In this document: positions 21,071 to 31,800 of the stretch, in pieces | Position numbering within the stretch: position 1 is the first letter of the stretch | Layout: every line of letters begins with the position of its first letter | NCBI GenBank assembly: GCA_008704415.1 | Contig: VXIS01000298.1 | Location: forward strand, 1-60,445 | Direction of reading: 5' to 3' | From: Sphaerosporella brunnea | Lineage: Eukaryota > Ascomycota > Pezizomycetes > Pezizales > Pyronemataceae | DNA: 60,445 nt | Notes under the pieces: model-generated | The model's database searches: none | Seen by the model: only the letters and a program-made list of their open reading frames with translations | Told to the model about the DNA's origin: nothing | Position numbers and translations under genes: made by a program

Positions 21071-21649
21071 CCTTTCAACGTCCCCGCCGCTTTAACGAAC
21101 GCTTTGACCACCACTTCGACCACTTTGTGTGCTGTCCGCACAATGTCGATGTCAATAAAATTTCAACCGCGGTTTGCAGGTTGTTAGCCACCGGCAGCAT
21201 GTGACGTGAGTCTCTGTTTGGGAGATCGCAATGTCGTAGAACTACTCATTTCAGTGGACGGTATCTCCGTCTTTATAGCGCGTAAGACTTTGGTGTTTCG
21301 CTTGACACTCTGCGCGGGTCTTGACTCCTTTCATGCCTGTTTCGAAGGTACTCCGCAAGAACCCATACTCATCTGCAGCACGACGAATTAACACATAGGG
21401 AACGGTTACAGGCGAATTTAGCACGGCCTGAACAGGGCCTGGATGCGTATTCCTTTTTTTGCATCCTCCGCCCGTGGCCTGACCTTGTTCATATTCAGTG
21501 TGTTCAGCGGTGAGGATACGCGTTGTGAGGCGCTCGCTATTTAGGCTAACCACACCGCTTGTGGTAACCATCCAGAGGAGACGTCCATGCTGTCGAGCTG
21601 TTTTATCTCCATCACTAATACACAACGCTAGTTTCTAGCAGGTTCTAGC
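21071..21649. other. No gene supported
   Basis: A 124-codon minus-strand ORF (21625-21251) has no recognisable motif. The five bases next to the LTR are CTAGC. Confidence 0.35.
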
Positions 21650-22107
21650 TGTCAGATTATGACACTTACTATGGTTGATCTCTTACGTGTGTCCTTACTA
21701 AAAGATATATAAACTACGTCACAGTAACGACCGTATGATGTCGGTATTCTACGAGTTTCTTGACCTTTCTTGAGTACGTCATTTGGAATGTTCTAGTTTT
21801 CATGAGGCAGACTGCGTAGGTCTTACGACAATCATTTCCTTACTTTACGAAATTGTATGACATCATCTGCTTGCCATCGTTGGCTATGAAAGCTGCGAGC
21901 TTTTCCCACATTCATTCTCTTCTCTTCTTTCATTACGGCCTTTCGAGCAATCCAGATTGTATCGACTATCTATCAATAAATATTGAGTTGATCAGTGACC
22001 TGTTTCCGAGTATCCTCTTGGTATTTATCAAGACTGATATACAAAAGGTTCCGAGTTTATTTGCATCTGTGAAATAGCGGATCTTATAAGCTCACGAAAA
22101 GGTTACA
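21650..22107 (+). repeat. Solo LTR related to the LTR at 668-1179
   Basis: It starts TGTCAGATTATGACACTTAC and ends AAAAGGTTACA, matching the first LTR end to end apart from a roughly 50-bp gap. Flanks CTAGC (21645-21649) and CTATC (22108-22112) match in 4 of 5 bases, consistent with a 5-bp target duplication and LTR-LTR recombination. Confidence 0.85.
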
Positions 22108-22136
22108 CTATCTTACGCTGGCTAGGACGTCTGACA

Positions 22137-22512
22137 AAATGTGCTCACAGGTGTCTAACCGTGCGGGAGAGCCAAATAGTCGTCGTTCGACGAGGCTAGA
22201 CGGGGTCCCAATTCCGCACATACTATAGCGTTCTCAGCAGATGTTCTTTTGTATGCTCTTTCGCTCCGGTTGATGCCGGGTCGAGAGCTTTCGCGGTGTT
22301 TGTCGAGGTGGGATGCTCAGGAGAAGCGCGCCGGCTTCCGTGTGTACACCAACAACACTGGTCTTCCCACCGGCCAGCGATGGCGACAACATGTGCTCAC
22401 AGGTACCTAACCGTTAGGGAGAGCCAAACGACGCGTCCGGAAGGGATCTCAATCATACGCATGCTACAGCGTTCTGACAAAAGTTTTTTTACCATGCTCT
22501 CTTGCTCCGCTT
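22137..22512. repeat. Direct repeat pair of about 125 bp
   Basis: 22137-22268 and 22389-22512 share ATGTGCTCACAGGT, CCTAACCGT, GGGAGAGCCAAA, a TACAGCGTTCT block and ATGCTCT-TGCTCCG. The second unit overlaps the copia relic. Confidence 0.6.
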
Positions 22513-22664
22513 ATCCTCTCATAATCGTCGACATATCCCAGCATCATGCAGTGTCGCGATTGTTTTCCGATATTCTTCTCGCCTTGTTGCTCTTTCGGGA
22601 TATATTTATGGACGGTGCATCCGAATCCTCGAAGATGCTCCAGTGTCAGTTTCTCTCCAAACAT
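22464..22664 (-). pseudogene. Ty1/copia integrase fragment
   Basis: The minus-strand frame reads LTLEHLRGFGCTVHKYIPKEQQ, the conserved 'LS.LR.FGC..Y..IP' block that follows the copia integrase core, then a CMMLGYVDDYE stretch matching 'G.F.GY......Y'. Only about 67 codons are recognisable. It is separate from the RT/RNase H relic at 41.2-42.2 kb. Confidence 0.7.
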
Positions 22665-22769
22665 ATCCGGGCGTCGAGAACTCTCGTGGTGGTCATCTAC
22701 ATGGTGGCCGCCGGGTGGGTGTAACTCAGACTCGGGTGTCTATTTAGGCCATCGCATCTATGTCAACAA

Positions 22770-23204
22770 TCATTGACATTTGTTTGCTCCACAGAAACAC
22801 CACGCAAGCCCATAAGCATATGGTTTAGATATTGAGAGCACGTTTGGGGCAGTTTGGGTAGCCACGTCCCTAGGGCTACATCTTGGCCGGGTGATGGTGT
22901 CCTGGTATTCCTCATCGCGCTTGGCGATCAGCGCCCTGAAGGCAGCAGCTTCGATTTTTGCCTCCTGCCGTGAGGAAGCAGCTTCCTGCGTTATTTCTTT
23001 GATCCCCTCCTTCAATGCGGTAAGTTCGCGATCCTTGTCCCTCATACCGTCCTGCGACGAGGCAACCACGGTATTCTTGGCCTTCTCATCCGCCTCGAAG
23101 CCAGCAATTTTTGACTGCACACTTTTGATGCTGGCATTGAACGAGCCCTTTTGCTGGTTATACACTCTTTTCAGCGGTATAACGATCGGTCTGAGCGCAG
23201 ACAT
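22770..23204 (-). CDS. Hypothetical coiled-coil protein (144 aa)
   Basis: Not recognised. From the ATG at 23204-23202 to the TGA at 22772-22770 the frame is uninterrupted. The middle (about residues 25-105) is rich in Glu, Lys, Ala and Gln with heptad-like spacing (IKSVQSKIAGFEADEK..., ELTALKEGIKEITQEAASSRQEAKIEAAAFRALIAKRDEEY), a probable coiled coil. The C-terminus turns to Cys/Trp residues (AYGLAWCFCGANKC). It lies just upstream, in coding direction, of the copia fragment on the same strand, so it could be part of an element or a piece of a larger host gene. Expression and start are unproven. Confidence 0.35.
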   Translation of the reverse strand: MSALRPIVIPLKRVYNQQKGSFNASIKSVQSKIAGFEADEKAKNTVVASSQDGMRDKDRELTALKEGIKEITQEAASSRQEAKIEAAAFRALIAKRDEEYQDTITRPRCSPRDVATQTAPNVLSISKPYAYGLAWCFCGANKCQ

Positions 23205-23835
23205 GTTTTGACGCCTTAACACTGTTCGCAACCATGCTTTCCTTCCATCTTAGCACCATTGTTTACAACCGGCTAAGATGCAGCTCGGTTCTTGCTGGTT
23301 GACACGCTGTGCTGGTAGAGCAGCAGTGATTTCTGGCCATTGGGCACCTCATGAAACCTGTCGACATTCAACAGCCAGAGCAAGCTTCGTGGTGTTAACG
23401 GCAATGCGCAGGCGAATACTCGACAGGCTTTATCGCTTTCCCAATCGCGAAATAGTGGACCTGCACCCTTAGGTCGCTGATCAGTGGAGAGGACATGACT
23501 GTGATCGAGCGGTTTGGGGACGTTAATTGAATGCCTGCCTGACTTCGGGCTGGGTGGCATTCGAACCATACTCTCACAAAACCTAACCGCCCAGACTTTG
23601 AAACACCGCGCGCGGATTATGAGGAATTCTACAGTAACGAGAGGAGGTAGCGTGTTGGGGTTGAGGAGTCAAGACCGTCTCAGCACGCGCATGAATAACT
23701 ACAATTCGATTCCAGTTCACAACAATCTACAAATCCAGGAGTGTGTCCAGCAGCGTGGTCGCTCGGTAGTATCGTCGCTAAATCACCACGACTGCTCCGT
23801 TCAAAAATGGTGGAGCGAGGCAAGTCGTTGGGCTG
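23205..23835. other. No gene seen
   Basis: Short ORFs on both strands only. Confidence 0.35.
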
Positions 23836-23931
23836 CGAAAACTGACGGCCGGAAATCTAGAGTTGAGCCATCATGAAACACTAGCGGGAAACGCCACAAC
23901 AACTGCATTATATAGATATATAATATAGATC
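23836..23931. repeat. Repeat W, 3'-end fragment
   Basis: GCGAAAACTGACGGCCGGAA through AACTGCATTATATAG matches the ends of W copies 1 and 2. Confidence 0.5.
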
Positions 23932-25200
23932 TGACGCTCACCCTGCAGCATCTAACAGGATGAAGCTTCTTTTGCTCACCTCGCACAACCTTGTCGTTCA
24001 ACATTCGACGGTGAAGGTCGAGCTGGTAGCTCATCCACGTCGCTTGTAGGGGGGTAAAAAGGCCACTGCTTTCCCCATACTTGTCGTCCATTCCGTTTGC
24101 TTCGTCTTCCTGCTCTCATCGGCCTACTCCTTTGGAGGAGATAGAGTCACGTCTTTCTTTCCCTGCGTGTTTCTTTTGCGTGAGTATGAACGGGGAGCAA
24201 TGAGAGCAGCTTCACGGAGACAGGATTAGCTATGCAATTGTTTCACATAGAATTTATAGGCCCCAATGGAAGTATGATTCCAATTTAATCTTACTTATGA
24301 TTCCTGCACTTCCAACATACAGAATCAGCGTGCAGCTCAGCCAAGCCGTTGTTGAATTGCCCGCCAGAATGTACTCAACAGCAGTCCAGGTGAAGGGCCT
24401 ACCGTTTCGCGAAGGGTCTGCGTAGTCTGTCGATTGGACCAACAAAAATAACAATGTAAGAAATATTTTCAGAGTTCACACTTCCCCTGCACCCATTCAC
24501 AATCAACTCCAGAGTCGCCAGTGCAAACGTAGCGGCGGTTACACTGGGGCGTAAATGTTCATGACATCGGCGGTTAGTAACCAGTTGAAAGCGACTTTCT
24601 TTTGACGACACCAAACTTCTCTTGATACACCACAGCCACAATAGAGGATGGCTGTTGCCTTGAATCGTAGCTAATGAAAACAAGCGTGTTTCAGCCCTGG
24701 CACCACAATTATGATAGGACGAAAATCGGAGGGCGTATCACGCGAGAGATCTAACATGAGTACCATGAGCAGTCGCATCGCTGCTTTCCTCCCTGGAAGT
24801 GAGTATTATGCAACAACCAGGCTGCAGGTAATCGGTGTATGACGGGAGGATGGATCTTGTGAGGCTATTTTATACTGAAATACCCGCTGCCATCAAGGCC
24901 AGTGATGGTTGTTGAGTAATGGCCGGAAAGGGGCCTTCAACCCAACTGGTTTGGACGCTTAATTTCAACGAAATAGCAATAGTGTATCAGAAAAACGACC
25001 TGAATTGAGGACGGCGAAGACGACAGTCTGTGCGCGGAGGGAGGGGCGGGGTCTTCCTTCTCTGGACGTGTGGCCAGAAGGGCCGGCAGCTTGTCGTCCA
25101 ACATGTCACTTATCTAGCCAGCCAGAGTCTTCAGCTGGTCCTCGTTCCTCTTCTGGCGAGCCTCCTGATTGCGCTGCCACTGCTGCTAGGCAGCCAGGTG
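23932..25200. other. No gene supported; possible short membrane-type ORF
   Basis: The minus-strand frame 24454-24254 (QSTDYADPSRNGRPFTWTAVEYIL..., then a hydrophobic ILYVGSAGII) is protein-like, and an adjacent frame runs from 24683 to 24399. Together they might be a broken gene, but no family is recognised. Confidence 0.25.
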
Positions 25201-25207
25201 AGCATCC

Positions 25208-25375
25208 TGCTGCTGCTGCCATTGCTGCTGTTGTGGCTGCTGCTGCTGGGCGCGAGGCAGGTCCTGAACTACCACCATGTTGAGCGGGATGGTGCTTGGT
25301 TCTGAATTCCACAGCTCCGGAAGTTGAGCATCCCCAGGCCAACCATGGAAGTGCCGAACTTCCAAAGATGGTTGT
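25208..25375 (-). repeat. CAG-rich tract plus unit of duplicated segment (copy 1)
   Basis: The minus strand has CAGCAGCAG runs (25208-25249; poly-Gln or poly-Ala by frame). About 105 bp further is a CCATGG-containing unit (25313-25375). The same arrangement recurs at 26112-26515, so a segment was duplicated about 0.9 kb away. Confidence 0.6.
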
Positions 25376-26029
25376 CCTTGCTGACCCCATGCACACCTGG
25401 TCTATAAACGCGCAGAAACCTATTAAAGATTTTGACGTTGTTGAAGGCCTTGGTCAGTACGGCCTCCCACCGCGGTACAGGGCGGTCCTTGCTGGGCTGC
25501 TACGCATTGTACAATCCGTTGTCGCAAATGAACTCCGCTATTAGGATATGAGTCTTTTGGTCGGTTGACGTGGGGCTGGGAGCCTGTACTGCGAGTAAAG
25601 TTTGGCTAGTGACATTGTGGAGGGTGTGTTGTTTGGGTGTAGTATTGATAGCGTGCGCGTGTAGATTGGGATAGATGACGGTGTGGGATAGATCCAGGTT
25701 CTGGGAGAATGTGAGGTTTGGGAAGATTGAGTCTTCCGAGCGATTGAGCATTGTGATTGGGGGGCATTTATGGTCAGCGGCCCCATCACCCCACGCGCTG
25801 GAGTGGTGTGAGGTGATTGAACAATGCCAAAATCACCACGTCCGATATATCAGACGATCGCATGATGGGTGCCAGCCGCCACTTTTTTCAACCTCGTTCC
25901 TACCACCGATGCTCAACCAGAGATATTCCACACTGCAGGTTCTTCACTGCTGATCGTCCAGGTTGCAGTGTTACCATCGGCTGCACCGGCTCCGGCCCGG
26001 GACCCAAAGGCGTGTCAGTTGATCCGGAT

Positions 26030-26108
26030 CGTTTGTGGAGTAGGTTCTCCAGTCCTAGATCAATCTCCGGCTTGATCGCTTCAGTGCGCGAACCTGGCTG
26101 GACTATCA
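26030..26108 (-). repeat. Dispersed repeat Q, copy 2
   Basis: It matches 11330-11405. It immediately precedes (in plus coordinates) the second CAG-rich tract. Confidence 0.45.
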
Positions 26109-26111
26109 CAG

Positions 26112-26515
26112 ACTGCTACTGCTGCCACGCCTGCTGCTGGTGCTGCTGCTGATGCTGCTGCTGGTGAGCGAGATGACAAGCGCCACGGCCAGGTTAAGTG
26201 GGGATGTGGGTACTGTCAAATTCTGCGTTTCCGGACGGAGACCATCCCCAGCGCAACCATGGACGTCCCGAACGCGTAAATGTGGTTCGTCTTGTGGCCG
26301 ACAACTGAAATTTCCTTCTTCCGGACGGAGACCATCGCAGTCTCCACCATGGACGTGCCTAACCTCCCAAGGTGGTTTGCATCGTTGACTGCGTGCACTC
26401 CAGGCCCAGGCACCTGTTACCACTGCCCAGTGCAAATTTTCTTCTTCCGGACGGAGAACATCCGCAGCCCAACCATGGACGTGCCGAACTTTCAAAAGTG
26501 GTTGTTCTTGATCAC
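26112..26515 (-). repeat. CAG-rich tract followed by three tandem units of about 100-115 bp
   Basis: The tract is at 26112-26164. The units are anchored by TTCCGGACGGAGA at about 26229, 26329 and 26446, each followed by ACCATGGACGT and a CCGAAC/CCTAAC block. The minus strand is open through all three units (26495-26106, repeating VRHVHG...LRPEE), so the repeat may once have been coding. A Gln-rich protein or a Gag is possible, but none is recognised. Confidence 0.65.
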
Positions 26516-27357
26516 TTTAGCTGTCTTGCTGCCGCATAAAATTTGAATGTGTAGATACCTCTCTACCCTCCGCCTGTCGCGTGTTTTGTGGTTCCAATCA
26601 CATCCAGTTTAGTGACGGAAGCCGTGAACGTCTTCAGCCTGCATTTCAGACGGGTGCGGCAAAGTTTGTGTTGAGTTGAACCGGATTTTCTTCGCAAATT
26701 CCTTGGCGTATTTAGCCTGCTCCCGAGGTGCCGAAAGAGTCCACGGCGAGGCGCGAGCGTCCTGGCCGTGCTTGTTGATTCCCAACTCTACCAGCGGGCG
26801 CTTGCGGCTAGGGGCCTGAAAACTGCTATGCCTGGCAGCGACTGAGCCCATTTGCTGGCTGGCAGTGAGGGTGTGGGTGGGCACTTGCGGTTCATTTGAT
26901 CCACATGGATGGCTCTTTACGGGTTAGCCATGTCGCGTAAGAGAATAATTCCGGGCACAATTTTCATCCGCCTCTTTTGGCGGGAGCGTTTGACGTCTGG
27001 CCTGTGTTGCGGTGGTCTGGGAAGTTCCACACTTCACTGCAGCCTGACGGATAGAAAAAGGGAGAGGGCTCTGTTAGGACAGCGAGCTTGACTGGGATCT
27101 CCTGTGTGCCCCTTGTTTGCACCCATGGCTCCGGTAGGAGATGCGCTGTGTCATTCTACCGGGCTTCCGATACGCCATTTCTGCCAATTGCAGGCCAGCA
27201 GGTCTCCAACACCACGCGTTTGGCGAACTCTCTCGCGGCTACTGAACCCCACCACAAACCAAACAATACCACTCGAACGTTCGGCCAGTCCGGCTTTCGC
27301 AAAGCCCGTTTGATCCAAACGGGCCTTTCCAGATTGCTCAAGGCAGTATTCCACCGG
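26516..27357. other. No gene supported; family A fragment inside
   Basis: 27285-27345 has CGGCCAGTCCGGC and a 9-bp stem palindrome GCCCGTTTG-ATC-CAAACGGGC, both typical of the end of MITE family A. Nothing else was recognised. Confidence 0.35.
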
Positions 27358-27895
27358 CAGCGATGGACATACGCCGACCCGGGGGTATTGAACAGATGAA
27401 CCCTCCAGCAGAGCCGTGGGACGATGAAAAGGGAGGCTTGATTGAGAAGATTGTGGAGAATTCCATCAGTGCGAACCTGGCTTACTCACAAGAGCCTCGA
27501 TGACGCGGAACCTCGCGGCATCACGGATAATTCTATAATAAGGCTGATGGGCAGAGAGGGGTTAAGGATATTTTCAGTAGCGATGATGAGGATGCAGGAG
27601 CGAGAACGAGGCTTGGCGATCAGTTAGAGCGATGGTGGGGTGACCGCTCGCACCTCGGGTTACAATCAGTCAGACCAACCTAGCTGCAGCGAATACCAGG
27701 ATGGTATTGGCGATGATGGCGATGATGGCCATGGTGATGGCCAGGAGTATCCGGACGAGGAGCAGGAAGGTCGGATAAAAGGTTTTGATTCCGGATCAGA
27801 TCTATCGGATGTATATGAGTATAGCGACGTCTCCAATGTCACTCTGTGAAATCTCTTATTTACAGGCTCGCATATGATAAATCGCACAGATATTA
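27358..27895 (+). mobile_element. Family B element with acidic-tail coding remnant (copy 1)
   Basis: The left end CAGCGATGGACATACGCCGA is a decayed form of the TAGTGATGGACATATGCCGA end at 48926. The body matches 49045-49462 and the reverse of 36575-37020. The plus strand keeps the C-terminal coding end GFDSGSDLSDVYEYSDVSNVTL with a stop at 27847-27849, and an upstream frame carries SSDDEDAGARTR-like acidic residues. I infer the tail of a hAT transposase in a deleted element. Confidence 0.5.
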
Positions 27896-28014
27896 TGCGC
27901 AATACCCCCCAAGAGATGGGAAATGCCATCGCTAGCCTCTTTTTTATGAGTATATTCATCAAGTGCGTAGCCACAATAGACACGCCGAAAATCCCCACAT
28001 GATAAAGACAAAAC

Positions 28015-28150
28015 CAGGGCGGTCAATAGTCCGGCCGGCCGCCAGGTCGAACGGGGCCCCATGGAGTGGGTCAGGCCGGGCCGGTGATGTGGCAAGTCCG
28101 ACAGGTTCGGGCTGGCATAAGGAAAACCTGGATATCTGATAGGTGTCGGA
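28015..28150 (+). mobile_element. MITE family A, left-end fragment
   Basis: It starts CAGGGCGGTCAATAGTCCGG and follows the complete copy through GGTCAGGCCGGGCCGGTGATGT to CTGATAGGTGTCGG, then diverges. Confidence 0.65.
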
Positions 28151-28705
28151 TTCCGCAACCTCAGTTTGCCTGCCGCATGCAGTGATCCCGGAAACACCGC
28201 CACCAACCTAAGATCAGCCGAAAAAGTGAGTGGCAGTTTCGGCATCAAGATGGACGGCGTGCACATTTGATTCAAGATCGAGGAAATGCATGGGGAGTGG
28301 CGCAGTCTTTGTCGCAATACGTTCGGGGGTGTAATCATTGACAGATTCGGGGTTGAGAGGTTTGGTTAGGGTTTCGTGGTTGAACCGTTTGTAGATGGCT
28401 TCTGTCGTTCTGATCCTTCGTCCTTCAGAGGAGAAAACCAAGATCACACATCACCACTCACTTCCTGGCGTGCTCCTCTCTCTCTCTCTCTCTATCCGAC
28501 TCCTCAAGTATCCTTACGGATCCCTGGTCCTTCCGCGACGCCTCCGAACCTCGTTCAATATGAGGAAGCGGATTTGTAACAAGGTGATCATCTCGCTGGG
28601 GAATTGTCGAGTCTGTAGACGTATTTTAAGGTTCTCTAGAAAATCTGAGCCATGCTGTCTGACATATAAACGGGGGCCATGCGACTCGCAGTGATACCCA
28701 CCGCT
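28151..28705. other. No gene seen; CT microsatellite at 28476-28493
   Basis: A (CT) run of about nine units lies in otherwise unremarkable sequence. Confidence 0.5.
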
Positions 28706-29913
28706 AGCAGAACCGACGCTTCGTCGGCGTCTTGCTTATGGACGTCAAAAGCGCCTTCGATTACGTCTCCAAAGCAGTGCTTATCCGCAAACTTTGTGAG
28801 CTCGACGCCCCACGGTTCCAGATTGGAGGACGACAGCAGCGGCTATTCGGCAGTCACCAGAACCCCATCGGACGACTGGCAAGGCGAAGCGCAATACTTG
28901 GGCAACAACATTGAGGCATATGACGCCGAGCGTTTGGGCGTCATTGCCGGCCTCACTCTGGCCAAGCGCCGACTGCTTACCGGCGCAACCGGCACAGTCC
29001 GCATCGTCTCCGAGTTACATGCCGCCCTCCTGCGGCCAGAGCCAGACACCTGCGGCCCCGTGCAGTGGCTCGTACCAAAAATCGCCAAGGCTCAAGCCAC
29101 CTTTCTGGCCTCTGGCTGGCGCGTGGAGTTGCGATGGGTGCCAGGCAATCTCGGCGTCCCCAGTAACAAAGCCGCCAACAAGCTGGCTAAGACGGCAGCA
29201 GAACGCCGCGACGGCACCGAATCCGAATCCTGCTACATGTTGGCGACGACTTCGCTCGCGCACATCGCCAGGGCTACGTCCCAGGCCAAACGAAACGAGC
29301 GCGTCGCCTGGCTCAGAAAACTCCGCGCCAAGAGCCACTACACGACGCGACGATTCAGGCTGAATCATGTAGCCGCCAAGGCCTCGAAGGCAGTCGCCTC
29401 GCAATTCTACCAGCTGAGGCTCAACCAAGCTCCTACGGCCCCGTACATACTATGGACGATTCGAAGAACAGATGACAAATGCTGGTGGCGCGACCGCGGC
29501 GCGATGCAACCCCGCAGACATCTCCTCAATTTCTGTAGGAGACGGAAGGCCGAGCAGATGCAGCTGTGGAAGGCGGTCAAGGACGCCACCAAAAACGACG
29601 GACGGAATTAAGAGACGCTGGCCGCCCACCCCGGTGGTGGACCTGCTGGCAGATGATGGATGCACTGAGGCAGTTCTGAATTTCCTTCGTGCCACAAAGA
29701 TTGGCTGCTGGCTTGATAGGGGCGACATTTGATGACCATGACCTGTTTCTCCTTGGTGCGCTTCTCTAAATAGTGCGATTTCCTTTGGGTTACTTCCTTA
29801 GAAGCGCCGCAGGCCCCGGTACCGGGCCCGCCGTGGCGCAGCAGGTCTTCTATCTACATATGTCATGTCCGCAAGCGGCGGAATACAATACGATTAAAAC
29901 CAAAAAAAAAAAA
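28706..29913 (+). pseudogene. Tad1-like LINE with internal deletion (copy B)
   Basis: A reverse transcriptase piece (28706-28812: LLMDVKSAFDYVSKAVLIRKL) runs straight into an RNase H domain in another frame (about 28830-29200), so most of RT, including the FADD block, is deleted. RNase H keeps YDAERLGVIAGL but lacks the Asp of 'TDS' (SEL instead) and has NKAANKLAK where NE.AD.LA is expected, so it should be inactive. The C-terminal region ends in CWWRDRGAMQPRRHLLNFC, where the second Cys is Arg. The ORF from 28830 to the TAA at 29609-29611 is open. The 3' UTR hairpin (29868-29882) and a 12-A tail (29902-29913) close the copy, and another LINE follows immediately. Confidence 0.8.
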
Positions 29914-30377
29914 TCAACGTCCTCCCCAAAACCTCACTGCAGCGGCAGCCGCGCCAACCGGGGGACACACAAATCCCACATCAAGAAACCTCCAACCGCC
30001 TTATCCCAAGGCAAGAGCCCAAGACAGAGCCGAGTGGCTGGCAAGGCACTGCGCCGCCAAAACCTGCGACAGAAAAAGCCGGACCCCGCCGCGGCCAAAA
30101 CGAAGAATTCGCTGGCGTCTCGCTTCTACCAGCTCTGCACCGCCAAAGCGCCCACGGGCCCGTATCTCCTCAAGTCCGGCCGACGAGCACACGGCAAATG
30201 CTGGTGGTTCAATAGCGGTGCTGTCCAAACACGTGACCACCTTTCAAATTAATTCTGTAAGGGGTGGAAGAACGAGCAGAGGGTACTCTGGAGGAGGGTA
30301 TCTGAGGCTACGAAAGAAGGCGTGCGGAAACGATGGCCGGCTACAGCCACCTCCGCTCTGGTTGCGGATGATAGGTG
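29914..30377 (+). pseudogene. Tad1-like LINE C-terminal fragment (copy E)
   Basis: It starts right after the A-tail of copy B. It encodes ASRFYQLCTAKAPTGPYLLKSGRR, CWWFNSGAVQTRDHL (the second Cys of the knuckle changed to Phe), a stop, then WKNEQRVLWRRVSEATKEGVRKRW and VADDRC. It breaks off where MITE family A begins at 30378. The sublineage is close to copies A to C. Confidence 0.7.
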
Positions 30378-31230
30378 CAGGGCTGTCAATAGTCCGGCCA
30401 GCCGCCAAGGCAAACCGGGCCCCGCGCAGCGGGTCAGGTCGGGCCGATGATGCGCAAAGGCTGATAGGTTCGGGCCGGCGGAAAAAAAGTCTGAATATTT
30501 GATAGGTGCCGGCGGCCGCCGGGTATCCCCAGTCAAGATCGGGTCGGTCAAGGAGCCGATGTCGAGGCCACTAAAGGCGCTCCGTCGTTTGGCAGCAGCA
30601 AAAGCGTCGATCACAATCAATTGACTTGTCGATCCAGCCCAAAACCAACAGCTCGGAGACGACTCGGAAGATTGCGGAGTGGAACTGCTCGCGGTTTGCT
30701 CATAAATCTCTCAATTTTGAAGGCCTTCAACCCAGAATATACTGGTCGGAGGAGAGGCGGAAGAATATGGACGTTTTGATCAGGAACCAAAACATTCCAA
30801 AATTGAAGGAGCGTAGCAGAAGCGCTGCCATGAACACTATGACTTTAGCGCTGCAGTATTACCACTCGGTGTGGTACCTCGATGATAGGAGGGAAGGTCT
30901 TGTGTATCGGGCGAGTTCCAAGTTCGTCCTATGTCGAATGACTCGGCACTGCAGGCGGCAAAGATTGATGGGTGGATTGAGCGCATTCACGTTGGATCTG
31001 TATGTCATGTTCATTTTCCTTTTCTTGATATAAGTGTAAGCAAAAACAGTACAGGTGCCTGGCGGGCCCGCCGGGCGCCGGGTCTTTTTGGACCTGGCGG
31101 ATGCCCGCAGGCGCCCGGGTGTCGATCCAAAAAGCCTGGTCCAAACGGGCCGAAATTTGAAAAGCCCGTTTCAATCAGTCCGGGCCAGGACTGGCAGGAA
31201 GCCGGACTGGCCGGACTTTTAACAGCCCTG
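30378..31230 (+). mobile_element. MITE family A, long variant (853 bp)
   Basis: Both termini are present: CAGGGCTGTCAATAGTCCGG at the left and GGCCGGACTTTTAACAGCCCTG at the right. The arms match the 641-bp copy at 46521, but the centre (about 30625-31000) is longer and carries a 135-codon frame (30626-31033) with a protein-like stretch (LNFEGLQPRIYWSEERRKNMDVL, LALQYYHSVWYL). The flanking octamers GATAGGTG and GACAAAAC do not match, so one side has rearranged or recombined. The mobiliser is inferred to be a hAT transposase. Confidence 0.75.
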
Positions 31231-31800
31231 GACAAAACACGACGAGAGCGCCCCAAAAGGTCGGTGCACAAAATGTCCTGAACCGCGGACGCCGACGGCG
31301 ATTCGGGTGTGGCTGCGAGCCCGTCGGAATCACTGGTTTCCCCATCAGCGTGGGCACCTTGCGAGGATTGTGATTTTCAGCCAGTTTCGTGGAATGGTCT
31401 GACTGAACTGCAGTAGCAGGAATCATAGTTATCATCCTCGACCCATTTCATGTCTGCTGTCGGAAACCACGGACGTCAAAACAGTCGCACATGTCAATGG
31501 GGAGACAACGCTGTGCCTTTTTTATCGCGGTATCGTCCCCTCGCGCGACCACAGTACCCCATGGGTGGCTGGGAAAGTTGAACCGCCGCACATTGCGAGA
31601 TCGACTCGCATCTCCATCTCCACCAACAGCCACCCGCGGAGATTCCATTACCCTCTTCACAGCGGACTTGGCTAGAGACCTACGGAAAACGCCGAACACT
31701 GATTGACAGGTAGGAACGCAAATCATCGACAGCAGGCTGCAGTAAGGATCATCGATACCATGTGCAAGCGTGAATCGGGAGATCTTTATCCAGAACTGGG
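31231..31800. other. No gene supported
   Basis: A 137-codon minus-strand ORF (31861-31448) partly overlaps family E and has no recognisable content. Confidence 0.3.
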
